A stretch of DNA of 64,000 nt from Clytia hemisphaerica (Eukaryota > Cnidaria > Hydrozoa > Leptothecata > Clytiidae), in contig CACVBU010001253.1 of assembly GCA_902728285.1 (NCBI GenBank), positions 443,293 to 507,292 of the forward strand, read 5' to 3'. This document shows, piece by piece, positions 48,701 through 58,314 of the stretch (the first letter of the stretch is position 1; each line of letters starts with the position of its first letter). Under the pieces are notes generated by a model, which was not told the origin of the DNA, searched no databases, and saw only the letters and a program-made list of their open reading frames with translations. The position numbers and the translations under genes were made by a program.

Positions 48701-51700
48701 TATGAAAGAATATTTCAAGAGCATGAAATTTTGGTTTCTAAACGTTTTTTTATAAGAAACAAACGACTAATTTTAATAGATCGTCCTGGATCGTCACTAT
48801 TTGTGTTCTGAATGATTGTTTAATGGTCACGCTCACGTAGATATCAATTATATATGTGTTAAATGCATAAACCAGGTAGGTCCATAAGAGTATCCCTTGT
48901 TTCACTTCTCACAGCAGAGACCGTTACAACCGTGACGTAAGTAACCATCGTGGTGGCGGAGGCGTTGGTGGAGGCGGACCGGTAAAACCGTCGCGCCCTG
49001 ACGACCGTATGCACCACCCTCGACAAAACGATCCCAGGATGAGTCATTCGTCGCCTGTAAACAGCGGCAATAATAATATGATGAATAAACGAAATAATGT
49101 GAGTTTGTTGTAAGCTGTTGTTTTCTCCTGCACCTAAGATTTTATGAAAAAAAACGTTTCCTTAGGACTATATTGTGACCGAAGTCAATGGAGATTCGAA
49201 GGCTCACTTTTCGATAGCTATTATCTACCCACGAATGAGGTTGTCACTTTTTCTCGAACGAATTTTGAATACACAATTCAGCGTATCCGAATGCACTAAC
49301 TTCACACATCAGTCGCTTATTTACTTCCTTAGTAGAGGCTTAACCAGCAATAACCAGGTCTAAAACCAGTAGAAGGAAGAGAATTTAAAAGTAATCTGGT
49401 CAAGACGGGGGGGGTCAAGGTTATATCAAGTCCATTCGTTTTAATAAGTGTGTACTAATGCTTGTTCTGTTTAACATTTTTCAACCAATGCTTCAATTTA
49501 ACCCTATTAGCCCCAAGCTTTTTTGACTTTTGTATCCCCAGGGGGGGGGGTAGAATCTACCACCCTCAATTATTTTCGATCTAGAAGAGATATGGCCATG
49601 AAATTTGGTACAGATGTTCTCCATCATGATACAATTTTCTAGAAAGAAAAAAAAAATTGATGACGTCATGCAAAAACTGATGACGTCATCACAAAATTTC
49701 GACCTTTCGGAAAAAAGCCCCAATATATGGTTTACAAAAATGTCTATTACAGTTGAACCAATAAAGATATTTCAATTCTGTTTGAAGATTCTGAAAGGTA
49801 AAAGACTCTGCTTTAACATAATTGCCGGTTTTGCAATTTCCATGAAGAGTTTTTCTTAAAATCTATGCTGAAGATGAGTGAAATTTTCAAAATTTGATGA
49901 CGTCATAAATGATGACGTCATCATTTTCAAAAATTTTCTTATTAATGCCTATCACGTGTCAAAATTTGAAAATGATTGAATAAATAGTTTAGAAGTTATC
50001 AGCACTTTAAAACTTTTAGTTTTAAGTGATTTTAGCTGGGTTTTATGTCATGTTTCACAATAAAGTCATAAATCCTGATCTGGACAACCTATGACCCTAA
50101 AATTTTGCACAAGTACTCTTAATAAGATTTTATTAAAAGTCAGAAAGTTTCATGTCGTTTAAAAAATTTTTCTTGGAGATATAAACAAAAGAACTCCAGC
50201 GTGGTAGATTCTACCCCCCCCCTGGGGCTAATAGGGTTAAACATAATATATACGGTGAAAATGAAGATGGAATCTCTTAATGCTAGAAAATTCTTTTTTG
50301 GTATGGCGGTACTTGAAAGCCTCCTTACATAACAAGATTCGCAAAATTGCGACTAAAAATTTCCTAAATACTCAATTTTTTTCAAAAACAAACGCGCCCC
50401 TTTCTATTAACCTAATCGTCATCCACCACCTCCCGAAAAAGTCGTTTCAAGAAAGATTTCTCTAGAATCAGGAAATTTATAATTATTTTTAGCATAAAAC
50501 TATTGCGTCAATAGGTACAGCCTCTAAAAGAACAAAGCTGTTTTGCATACTTCAGGCCTGTACAAGGTTTTATGTTTCTTACTCGACTAACATCTACCTT
50601 TACTTTTTATCTTTTCTGTAGATAAATCATGGTCGAGACGTAGAACCTAGTGGGTAAGTACATTTTTGTAAAGTCGTTGTGTGTTTGTTCTGTTTTCCTC
50701 GATTCCGTTTGAGCAGTAAAAGGACAGAATCTGAGAACGAATATCTGCGTGTATTTCAAAAAAACTTTGAGATAGCTTAGAGACTTTAAAAAAAGGTCAT
50801 GCTTAGCTGAAATCTAAGACAATTAACCCTCTGAATAGTTTGAAAAAATACTGAAGTTGAACCCAGTTCTGTCCACTCGATATTTTGGATTCAAACCCTT
50901 TAATTACTCCACAAAGAACCCTATTGTTTAGTTTGAAATTAATTCTCCGATACTCTTTTTAGTAAGCCCGTGGTACAGAAAAATGACGACAAATTCGACT
51001 CACCGAAGCGTAAATCCGACAGTGACAGTGACAGCTCAAGTGATTCCGACAGCTCATCCGACTCAGATAGCAGCGATTCCGATTCGGATTCTGATAGCGA
51101 CTCTGATACCGACAACGAAAAGAAATCAGCACCTAAAAGTGCAGTCGCTAAGGTAACTTGTTTATAAACATCCCTTCTAATATGTTCTACTCGTGGTCTT
51201 CAGACATCATGGCTGTCATTAAATACAGTTGAACACACTTCTAAAAAAGACATTCTATTATTCGATATGTTCACGTTTTCGATGGAAAGTTGTCCTTTCA
51301 AATCCCATGAAAGTTCTTCGCTCTCTTATATTTGATTTCTAGTGTGTTAAAGATTTTTAAGTTTTATCTTTAAGAATTTCAGTCTAAAGCTTTTCGGGTC
51401 CATTTCTGAAATCCGAGTCTTGGATTGTCCCTAGGTTTTGACTGAAATCGTGTTCTCATAAAATCTCTCTATGAAAAGTCGTATTTTTCACCTCTGAAAA
51501 TTCTTTAACCTTGTTTACCTCTCCCAACTTTGGTATCGAACAATTGCTTTTAGCTTTTACCAAAATAGATCCTGACCTCCAAGTCTAAATTTGGTTATCT
51601 GTTTTCCGTTTTTCCAGCCAACGGCATCGAAACCCATGGCAACAGTAGTAGCAGCAGCTGGCGTGAAGAGACCTGCACGTAAAGATGATTTATTAAAAGA

Positions 51701-51752
51701 ACTCAAAGCTGTAGAGGATGCTATTGCTAGAAAACGAGCAAAAATTGACTAA
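33734..51752 (+). CDS. ZC3H18: Zinc finger CCCH domain-containing protein 18, complete, 18 exons
   Basis: Nuclear adaptor; in mammals it links the cap-binding complex to RNA export and exosome decay. Exons: 33734-34531, 34902-35099, 35673-35760, 36054-36095, 36377-36433, 36835-36876, 37433-37521, 38393-38479, 38700-38975, 39323-39366, 39522-39913, 40268-40341, 47361-47449, 47768-47926, 48915-49098, 50622-50653, 50963-51152, 51618-51752. All phases join, giving about 991 residues (human about 953). In order: an acidic N-terminus with EDGELDYEED, one CCCH finger (CKYFNNGMCRWGATCRFLH, CX7CX5CX3H) split over two exons, ESAWEKGLRRAKE, an RE/RD-rich stretch, ATEWHDPW, Ser-Asp tracts, and the C-terminus LLKELKAVEDAIARKRAKI. 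The last two match human ZC3H18 as I recall it. ATG 33734 is the first ATG in the frame. Confidence 0.93.
35289..35357 (+). CDS. ZC3H18: Possible 69-bp cassette exon of ZC3H18
   Basis: This stretch is flanked by acceptor TTTTTAG and donor CAG/GTATAA. It is 69 bases long, phase 0 on both sides, with no stop, so it could be included or skipped without changing frame. It would encode TGQVYICVDSKSDRWKKASK and AEQ. Skipping it gives a smooth acidic join (IRDEDE to KRLAELEDGQ), so I leave it out of the main model. Confidence 0.3.
40897..42300 (-). CDS. Coiled-coil protein with 11-residue repeats, nested in ZC3H18 intron 12
   Basis: Two exons on the minus strand, 41546-42300 and 40897-41410, join in phase (AT/G) across an intron with clean GTAAGT and AG signals and give 422 residues. 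Almost the whole protein is predicted charged coiled coil. Near residues 135-180 it has four 11-residue units (AAVTRACDERL, AAVSKACDKRL, AAVTKECNDKL, EAVTKDFKGDL). The C-terminus (about the last 70 residues) is less regular and holds FKNPFRRLATR. There is no signal peptide, membrane segment or known catalytic motif. The start is the first ATG in frame. TGACGTCA-type sites at about 42408 and 42437 lie upstream. The function is unknown; such proteins are usually structural or scaffolding. Confidence 0.82.
42801..42914. mobile_element. Pogo/Tigger-like miniature element
   Basis: The right end, inverted, reads CAGTGTAGTCTCTTAAACTT followed by CTCTATAACTCGAATGTCTC. The left end is a diverged mirror (GTGCAGTCTCCATGATTCGA). 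The CAGTG...TAACTCGAA style of end is typical of pogo-type Tc1/mariner elements, with TA flanks. Confidence 0.45.
43305..43575. mobile_element. 271-bp inverted-repeat element made of CCCCCCTTAGG arrays
   Basis: AGTTTCTAGAGG and its inverse form short ends flanked by AT. Between them lie about ten runs of C5-C11 each followed by TTAGG(T)AAGAAG-like spacers. It lies between the two nested genes. The C-runs are prone to length errors in sequencing. Confidence 0.55.
43874..45003 (-). CDS. Secreted two-repeat PAN/apple-like cysteine-rich protein, nested, frameshifted in this copy
   Basis: Three minus-strand exons: 44582-45003, 44257-44350, 43874-44016. Exon 1 encodes a signal peptide (MITSTMILLIAALQLNNAFG), a Thr/Pro linker and the first cysteine repeat (CKLDYNMNYFGCNI, SWEECAEACQKHKRC, FWVYEPSIKRCYYKNR). 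Exons 2 and 3 encode the second (VDYSTDYSGCNI, SWQECAKKC, CNYWTWEH, RCQLKGRQCN, ISGNRTC). The repeat layout resembles PAN/apple domains of extracellular binding proteins. In exon 1 the frame breaks at a GG run (44650-44651). With one more base there, exon 1 would read on through ECNVRLTKAKIISGNKACGE and join exon 2 in phase. It is therefore a recent frameshift or a sequence error. Confidence 0.68.
44094..44160 (-). repeat. Decayed partial duplicate of the last exon of the PAN-like gene
   Basis: It matches 43978-44045 (AAGCGAT..TTC..., GTTGCAACC, TCGAGAAA) and covers the acceptor and first ~35 coding bases of the final exon. An extra G after the AG shifts the frame, so it is not a usable copy. 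Confidence 0.55.
45085..45230. mobile_element. 146-bp hairpin element just upstream of the PAN-like gene
   Basis: Arms of about 64 bases (TATTCATGACGTAATGTTTT..., TTTGCCAGTAGTGGCAAATT) are mirrored almost perfectly. The element starts 82 bases before the start codon of the minus-strand gene, so it may overlap the promoter. Confidence 0.7.
45899..46192. mobile_element. ~294-bp inverted-repeat element
   Basis: CTCAACGACCGTAAGGGACC at the left is mirrored by GGTCCCTTACGGTTGTTGAG at the right. Homology continues inward about 75 bases (CCCCTTAAACATACCTATTT). It has no coding content. Confidence 0.7.
46296..46547. mobile_element. ~252-bp inverted-repeat element, CAGTGCCGTAG ends
   Basis: CAGTGCCGTAG at the left is mirrored by CTACGGCACTG at the right. 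CATTT lies on both sides (46291-46295 and 46548-46552), consistent with a 5-bp duplication. G-runs and C-runs follow the left end. Confidence 0.65.
46841..47124. repeat. Direct repeat pair, ~68 bp
   Basis: 46841-46906 and 47056-47124 share CTAGACGA, TAGAAATAAAGCAAGAAGTA and GGAGGGAACA in the same orientation, about 215 bases apart. They may be tandem copies or ends of a small element. Confidence 0.55.
48330..48690. repeat. Repeat-like block with GTCTGTTCGTCCGTTCGT run, in a ZC3H18 intron
   Basis: It opens with a small palindrome (CCTACCCCGGTGGGGTGGAGG) and then an imperfect tandem of YGTTCGTC. This looks like dispersed-repeat sequence. The 120-codon minus-strand ORF over it has no recognisable domain. 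Confidence 0.4.
49502..50236. mobile_element. piggyBac-like non-autonomous element, TTAA target site
   Basis: CCCTATTAGCCCC and its inverse form the ends, each abutting TTAA (49498-49501 and 50237-50240). This is the piggyBac pattern of CCC-type ends with TTAA duplication. Subterminal GGGGGTAGAATCTACCAC is also mirrored, and the interior has several GATGACGTCATC palindromes. No transposase is encoded. It lies in a ZC3H18 intron. Confidence 0.75.
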
Positions 51753-52475
51753 GTTTAATTTATGATGCGATATTACTTTGTAGTTTTGGTTTTATTATCA
51801 TATTAAGGTGGATGAAATGAATATTTAATTTTTAAAACTCGTAGTACTTGTTTTTTAACAATAACTTTATTTTATACGGTATTTTTTTGCTTAACTTTCC
51901 CTCTTGTTAATTCGTGAAAATCATTTCTTACGAAAACACGAGAAAGAAACGTCGTTTCCCTTATCACGAGTCTGGGGCGAATCAGAAAAAATTTCTCAAA
52001 ATTTTATTCCAATTTTGGAGGATTTCTTTCTCTGGTACTTGAATTACCTCTCTTAACTGGACCGATTATAAAGTGACTATAGAGTTTTTGTTTTTAAAAT
52101 TATATTATATTAGTTTTTGTATTATAATACAGTCAAGGTCAAGTTTTTATAAAAACAATCTTTTCCGTTTTTTGAAGGTTTTTTCTATACTTTTTGCCCC
52201 ACCAGGGATATATTTTGGAAAAAGTAAAGCTCTTTTATGAAATATTATGAGTACACCTCAATATTTTGTGTAAGTGGCGGAAGGGGATACTTCGGGGGAG
52301 GGATACCTCTGTTGGTTGGAGATTGCTTATAAAATAATTTTAGGGGATTTGTAATAGAATACTAAAGCTTGGTGATTTTTTTTTATATGATCAAGGTGTT
52401 TTAAAAATTGTCCATTTTTTTAGAAAATTTAAGGATCTATTTATTTCATTTTAGCTAACAAAAAAATAAATAAAA
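51753..52475. other. ZC3H18-POLI intergenic region
   Basis: This is 723 bases of AT-rich DNA with no ORF. It must contain the ZC3H18 3' end and the POLI 5' leader. TTTCATTTTAG at 52444-52454, about 20 bases before the POLI start codon, looks like a splice acceptor. Confidence 0.4.
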
Positions 52476-54215
52476 ATGGAATTTGATGACGACATCGATT
52501 GTTTCCAAGACAACTTTGAAGAAGAGGAATGGAACGAATCTTTGCTTGATGTCCCAAATACATGTCTCGATGTCAACATCACACCAAATCGTACAAAATG
52601 TCACGAACGTTGCATCATTCATATTGATATTGATTGTTTTTATGCTCAAGTTGAGATGATCAAAAATCCAGGACTGCGTGATAAACCGATAGGCGTTAAG
52701 CAGAAAAATCTGGTAGTGACTACAAACTATGCCGCCCGTAATGCGGGCGTTCCGAAAAGTTGCTGGATTCCGGAAGCAATGAGAGCCTGTCCGGATTTGA
52801 TTTTGATAAACGGTGAAGATTTACACGATTATCGACAATATTCGCAAAAGATTTTTGATGTTTTGAAATCATTCAAAGTTCCAGTTGAGAAATTGGGTAT
52901 GGATGAGAACTATATGGATGTGACTAAGCTAGTTGAAAAAGAAGTTGGAATCCAAGCTATGTTGCAGGGACATTACTTATTTAGTCCTGATGAGAAAGTC
53001 TGCATTTGTGGTTGTGACGAAAGACTTAAAATAGCTTCAAACATAGCTCAAAAAGTTCGTTCAAAATTATACGAAGAACTATCGATTACGTCATCAGCTG
53101 GTATCGGTCATAACAAATTGTTAGCGAAAATGGTCGGTAGTCGGCACAAACCGAACGATCAAACGACTATTTTTCCGTGCGATATCAACAAATTTTTAAT
53201 GGAATTTGACGACGTTAAGAAACTGCCTGGTATTGGGTCTGCAATGGTTTCAAAATTGAAAGAACATGAACTCAGTAAAATAAGTGCTGTTCAACAAACT
53301 TCAAAGCAACTACTTTGTGAGATTTTTGATTCCACAACTGCTAACAAAATATGGGATTTTTGTCACGGTGTTGATGACACTGAGGTTAAAATGTCTCTAC
53401 CATCCAAAAGTATTGGTGTTGAAGATCGTTTTAAAGGGATTACTAATCGAGACCAAAGTGTCAAACATATGGAATGGTTACTTGATCGTTTGTCGTTACT
53501 TTTGCACGAAGATGGCCGACTACCGAGCGTTCTTCGTATAACAGCACGTGACCATAACAAAGCGAAAGTTGTCAACAAGTTCATGAGAGAATCACGACAG
53601 ACGAAAATCTCACCTGAACTTTTCCGCTCATTATCCAACGATAAGACACTCGAAATTAAAGCGCGATCTAAAGTTCTTTCAATGGCTGTCGATCTACTTG
53701 GTAAAATGATACAATTGGATTCTAAATTTCATATGACTTTATTGGGTATATCAGTAACTGGTTTTAATGAGATTACTAATAAAAACATTGTATCATTTTT
53801 CAAACAGCCTACAAGCACTTCTACTGGGTTACCTTTTTCCAATGGAGTTTCAAACCCTTCGAAAAAGCGTTCAACACCTGAATCCACACTAAACCAACCT
53901 GCTTCCAAACAAGCACGCGTTTCGGACGGAAAGTGTACGTCGAATAATGCTGTTGAGAGCAAAACAAACTTTTTTCGTAAGTCGAACAAAACGAAAAACG
54001 ATAGAGAGAACACATCAAATTCGTCCCGTAACCTGCAACCTGAAATTCCATTCGGTTGGGATAAAGACGTTTTTAAGGAGCTTCCATCTGATATTCAACA
54101 AGAACTCTTAGCTTCGAATCAAGTTCGACCATTGTCTAATAAGAAAGTGCTATCACCAAAAAAAGAAAAACCGAAAAAGAAAAATAATTTATACAATTAT
54201 TTTGGTAAAAATTAA
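52476..54215 (+). CDS. POLI: DNA polymerase iota, single exon, 579 residues
   Basis: Y-family translesion polymerase that inserts bases opposite damaged template purines. The palm motif HIDIDCFYAQVE (Asp51) and MDENYMD (Asp143, Glu144) carry the expected metal-binding acids. VKQKNLVVTTNYAAR corresponds to the human polymerase iota VQQKYLVVTCNYEAR, including the Gln-Lys pair that I recall as typical of iota rather than eta or kappa. A helix-hairpin-helix-like PGIGSAMVSKLKE lies near residue 250. The C-terminal third is disordered, with FF motifs (VSFFKQ near 440, NFFRKSNK near 499), a ubiquitin-binding motif (GWDKDVFKELPSDIQQELL, about 527-545) and a PIP-box-like end (NNLYNYF). Human POLI is about 740 residues with two ubiquitin motifs; I see one. 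The gene is intronless. ATG 52476 is the first in frame. Confidence 0.9.
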   Translation: MEFDDDIDCFQDNFEEEEWNESLLDVPNTCLDVNITPNRTKCHERCIIHIDIDCFYAQVEMIKNPGLRDKPIGVKQKNLVVTTNYAARNAGVPKSCWIPEAMRACPDLILINGEDLHDYRQYSQKIFDVLKSFKVPVEKLGMDENYMDVTKLVEKEVGIQAMLQGHYLFSPDEKVCICGCDERLKIASNIAQKVRSKLYEELSITSSAGIGHNKLLAKMVGSRHKPNDQTTIFPCDINKFLMEFDDVKKLPGIGSAMVSKLKEHELSKISAVQQTSKQLLCEIFDSTTANKIWDFCHGVDDTEVKMSLPSKSIGVEDRFKGITNRDQSVKHMEWLLDRLSLLLHEDGRLPSVLRITARDHNKAKVVNKFMRESRQTKISPELFRSLSNDKTLEIKARSKVLSMAVDLLGKMIQLDSKFHMTLLGISVTGFNEITNKNIVSFFKQPTSTSTGLPFSNGVSNPSKKRSTPESTLNQPASKQARVSDGKCTSNNAVESKTNFFRKSNKTKNDRENTSNSSRNLQPEIPFGWDKDVFKELPSDIQQELLASNQVRPLSNKKVLSPKKEKPKKKNNLYNYFGKN

Positions 54216-54353
54216 CTAGTTTTTAGAATTTTTATCAGATTTTGTTTACATTTCCATCTTTCTTTCCTTGTTGTGTTCATTGAAAAATAATTTTGCCAAC
54301 ATCAAGTTGGTTTTTAATCATTTTTTTCCAAGTGGTTTATTACAGTTTTATTA

Positions 54354-54359
54354 AATAAA
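54354..54359 (+). terminator. POLI polyadenylation signal
   Basis: AATAAA lies about 140 bases after the POLI stop codon, in a T-rich 3' flank. Confidence 0.55.
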
Positions 54360-54409
54360 AAGTATTTATTGAGACTCAAACACCGCCAAGTCCTGTAAAT
54401 GTAGTTTTA

Positions 54410-54883
54410 ATGTTCATGTGTCATGATTCCGTCAACCCAGGGAAGAATGAAAAAATACCCTTCTTAAGGGCAATAGCAGTACATGTCAAACCATACGAGT
54501 ACACCCCCGCCCGGATGCTAGATTTAATCTGTTATTCCCAAGGTACGGTGGCCCCTAAGGCTCATGACGTACTTCCAGTTCACAAATCTTATAAGAATTT
54601 GAACTGTCCTTGGGTCATGGCCCAGATGGGTCAAAATAGACACTGTGCACTTCTGACAAAAAATTTCTTTGAGAGTACTAGCGAAGCTTCAACTATACCT
54701 GTACGACCCAATATATTCTGCTCCAACCATGAATTTATTATAGACACTGGAAAAACAACGTATAAAACGGTGGAGAGCGAAGCATTGTCTTTCTTTTGCT
54801 TAAAAAAAACAATCGAGGATCTAGCTTTGTCCGCAAAGGACAACTGTCATGGCGGCTCGAAGTTCTCTGATTTTGAAAAATGA
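54410..54883 (+). other. 157-codon open frame after POLI, unrecognised
   Basis: This is a continuous frame without a recognisable domain, starting only 50 bases after the POLI polyadenylation signal. It includes VKPYEYTPARMLDL and NCPWVMAQMGQNRHC. There is no signal peptide and no clear splice signals. It may be an old coding fragment or chance. Confidence 0.2.
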
Positions 54884-55456
54884 TTAATAATCTCTTTTCT
54901 AAAAAGTCCTCTATCTTTATCTTTTTGTACTTTTACTCGCCAAAAATTTGGAAATAAATGCTAAAATACTTAACGGATACATGTATTAAATCTGTTGTGA
55001 CAAAGACATCATCAGACAAGAAAAATCAAACAATAGGCCTAATATGACACAGAATTTTTAAGTTGGCAATATCTCTCTAACATCTTTCTGAGAAGAGCTA
55101 AGATCGACATATATGAGACTTGAGTGTCTTGGCTTCACCGTGGTATGAAAATATTTTGGAGGCTCGTGGTGGATCGGTGGTTTTATTGAGGTTAAATTTT
55201 GAAAATTTCTGGTGTCAACATTCAATTTTTCATACATTGCATGTTTTTCGTATCTTTCTTGCAACTTGAAACGTCATAACGACACGTAATTAGCAATTAT
55301 TTTGATGCGTTCGCCTCTCTAAGGAAAACTTAATTTTCATTCGGGAATTGAAATGACTATGTTAAGATGAGAAAAATGATTAAAATGTTACGAAAAATCG
55401 TTTAATGAAGGAAGGAGAGTGAACAATAATGTCATTACTGCGGACAAGGCTAGAAC

Positions 55457-55770
55457 ACTCGGGTGAGTTAGGGCGTGTCTAGATTTTTAAAAATCACAAA
55501 TCCCGAATCCGCGACCAATAGCACCCATTCTCAGGGATTCACTTATGGATTTTTAGATGACCTATTCCTTAAAGTTTCAGGATCCGGTGTTACGTAGTTA
55601 AATATTAACCTAAAAATTAATTATTAAAGAAAGTGTGAATTGTTACCGTGAGTATCACAGCGCGAATAAATTCGTTAATATTTTCTATTTGAAAACTTGA
55701 CCTCTGATACTCAGGGTAGTGAATTGTGACGTAATCAAATTATGACGTCATAAATCGTAAATTAGCTCTT
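55457..55770 (+). repeat. Left arm of a widely spaced inverted repeat (partner at 61490-61712)
   Basis: CTCGGGTGAGTTAGGGCGTG, the GGATCCGGTGTTACGTA block, TTAACCTAAAAATTAATTAT and CAAATTATGACGTCATAA all recur in inverse at 61490-61712. The two arms are about 6.2 kb apart end to end. Confidence 0.7.
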
Positions 55771-55780
55771 ACTCTATAAG

Positions 55781-56009
55781 TACATGTCAAATCTTTGTCA
55801 AATTCGGACCAAAGACACATCTTAAATGGTGCCGACCTTTTCAATGAAAAATTTTTTGAAGATTTTGATGACGTCAGCAAAAAATGCAAGAAATCGAAAA
55901 ATGCAATTTTTTGCTGACGTCATCAAATTTTTCCAAAATTTTTTTTTCAAAAAGTTACATTGCAGTTACATGCATCTTTGGTTCAAATTTGGGATAGATT
56001 TGACATGTA
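55781..56009. mobile_element. 229-bp fold-back element with TGACGTCA palindromes
   Basis: TACATGTCAAATCTTTG on the left is mirrored by GATTTGACATGTA on the right. A central hairpin (TTTGATGACGTCAGCAAAAA and its inverse) spans about 55862-55928. It lies just inside the left arm at 55457. Confidence 0.65.
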
Positions 56010-56475
56010 TTTTTTATATTATTATTTTTTTTTTTTTTTTTTTGACGAAAATGATTTTTAATTAGTAATCAAATATTAAATTAAAACGTTACAATATATA
56101 AATTGCTTAAAATACGTAGAGCTAGGAAATTCAAAGTTAAATAAAAAAATAATTGAAATCACGACACAAACAAAACTGAAAACTGAATCGAAAACTGTCA
56201 AACTAGCACAACCTAGCGGGTCATGCCAAACTCAAAAGCATAAACAAAAGCAATGGTAAATACGGTGAAAAAATTAAGTACTAAAATCTATGAAAAGCTA
56301 ACATTTCAAAATATTGTTATTCAATAAGTCAATCTCATCAAACCTAAGGTTTGGTTTAAGTGTTCGTGTGCCTCGAAATACATGTTACAACTGATCTCGT
56401 TAAAGCAAACGAAATTTTTGTTCTGATCCAATTTTTGGTTTGAGACGCGTGAGAATCTGTCTTATCAGCTAGTAG

Positions 56476-58314
56476 ATTAGCCTCCGTCTCGGAAGAGGAC
56501 TGGGCCCGAATTTGCGGACGTTTTCACAGTTTCACTTTCGTTTTCGGCTATACGACAGCGTTTTCAAGCAGAAAGCAGAGGAAATCTGTCAAATTATGGC
56601 AGGGAATGCTAACCTATTTTTCCAGTGTTTCTCAAGATTGGAGCAAGATTATTGTTTTAGAAAGTTCATAAAGGCCTAATAGTTTCAGATTAGTATGATT
56701 TCATCAGAAAAAAACATTTACACCAAAGCTCCTTATTGATATGTGAAGGCTACCAAAAATAGCAATGTCCTCCATCAGAACAACTTTAACATAAGGGACA
56801 AGGACAGTCAAGAAGTCTACTTCTTTGTTGAAAATTTGCACAAAATACTTAGAGAAAATGGTACTATGGAAGCCCATTCTATACTCCTAAATGATAGTTG
56901 AAAGATCAGCAGTTGAGAGGGTTGATTAAAATAGAACTCAAAGCACACAATAAAGTATACATATATATTTGTCCAGAAAGAACTGGCATGTTGTTTGCTT
57001 TGTTTTGGTGTTTAAAAATATGTACTTATCAGTCCTAAAAAAATACCAATTTGAATATAATGAGGGCAGTGAATCTGGTTAAATGTTACTATATTTACAA
57101 GAAAGGATTACTGAAAAAATACTACTGTATGTACTACTGATGAACTAAACTCAAAAACTAAAACTTTACCATAAATTTACATTACGACAATTTAAAAAAT
57201 CTATCTTTAATAGCAACAAAGAAAAAAACATGGCTCAAAGTTTTAAACATAGAGCTAGTCAGAGCTTCAATTCACAGATTCAGTAGGTTTAGAGCTTTCA
57301 AAATTTGAAAACAGACACTGCATTGGTTACTACAAGACATACTATCCACACGGTTTTTTCGATTCATGAAAAAAATAAAGTATTTATCAAAAAAAGGTTC
57401 TCTTAATTTTTTTGGTAATCAATTCCAACAAACAATAATCAATATAACAGTTTTTTGAAAACCATCCCACAGTGTAAACATTATCAACCAACTAAACCCA
57501 CACCGCCAAAATTGTAAAAATAAGTCAATATAATTTCTATCAACAATTTCTCGTAAAATGTTTTTTTCCAACATTCTGATACCAATCATGGGAATCATGG
57601 CTGGAGGCATCATGCGTAGAGTGACTGTGTGGCGTTTCATTGCTTTTAATGATCACAATACCAAACATCAACCAAACAAAACTGACGCCAAGCCAAATCT
57701 GGCGATTAAAAATTTCCATGAAAATTATATATAATTGAAACTTATCTCGTAAAATGCTTTTTTCAACATTCTGGAAGTGTTCAAAGTTAGAGGTATCATA
57801 TGTAGAGCCAAGCAATACATGAAAAGTCATTTGCTATCCCATTTGCCATGAGATATATGAGTCAACAAATCAAACAAAAACCAACAAATCATGTCTCTTC
57901 ACTTTCATGTCACATCGTGTTTATATGGGGTATCAGAAAGCCAATCCACAAGAAGAGCCATCTTCCTTTATTATGGAGTGTTCCAAAACTATTGGTAGGT
58001 TGTTTGGAAGTAAAGAAACCCCCACAGTTTGCTTTATTTTGAAGATTTAACTTGAAAACAAACTGTATCTTTCCAGTAGAAACTCATGTTTCAACCTGCT
58101 ACATAACATTGGTCAGTCGGGTCTGCTACTAACATGTAATAGTTTTATAATAGCTGAGCTTGAGAATCCGTAGGCAGAACTTGTAACATGTATTATGTGT
58201 ATAATTATGTCAGTCGACTTGAATCATGATACATTACTTACATTTCACTGGATGCATTTTCGCTGTGAAATTATCCGCAAAATTTTCTGACCGCGTTCTG
58301 AGACGGAGGCTAAT
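56476..58314. mobile_element. 1.84-kb inverted-repeat element, TAG target duplication
   Basis: ATTAGCCTCCGTCTC and its inverse form the ends, with weaker homology inward for about 45 bases. TAG flanks both sides (56473-56475 and 58315-58317). Inside, a diverged ~220-base tandem duplication (about 57440-57830) keeps coding-like frames on the minus strand. There is no transposase. Confidence 0.65.

Noticed and set aside
55058-55264. Minus-strand ORF ending NVDTRNFQNLTS...REILPT as a terminal exon
   Set aside because: The composition looks protein-like, but no upstream minus-strand exon or convincing acceptor could be found.
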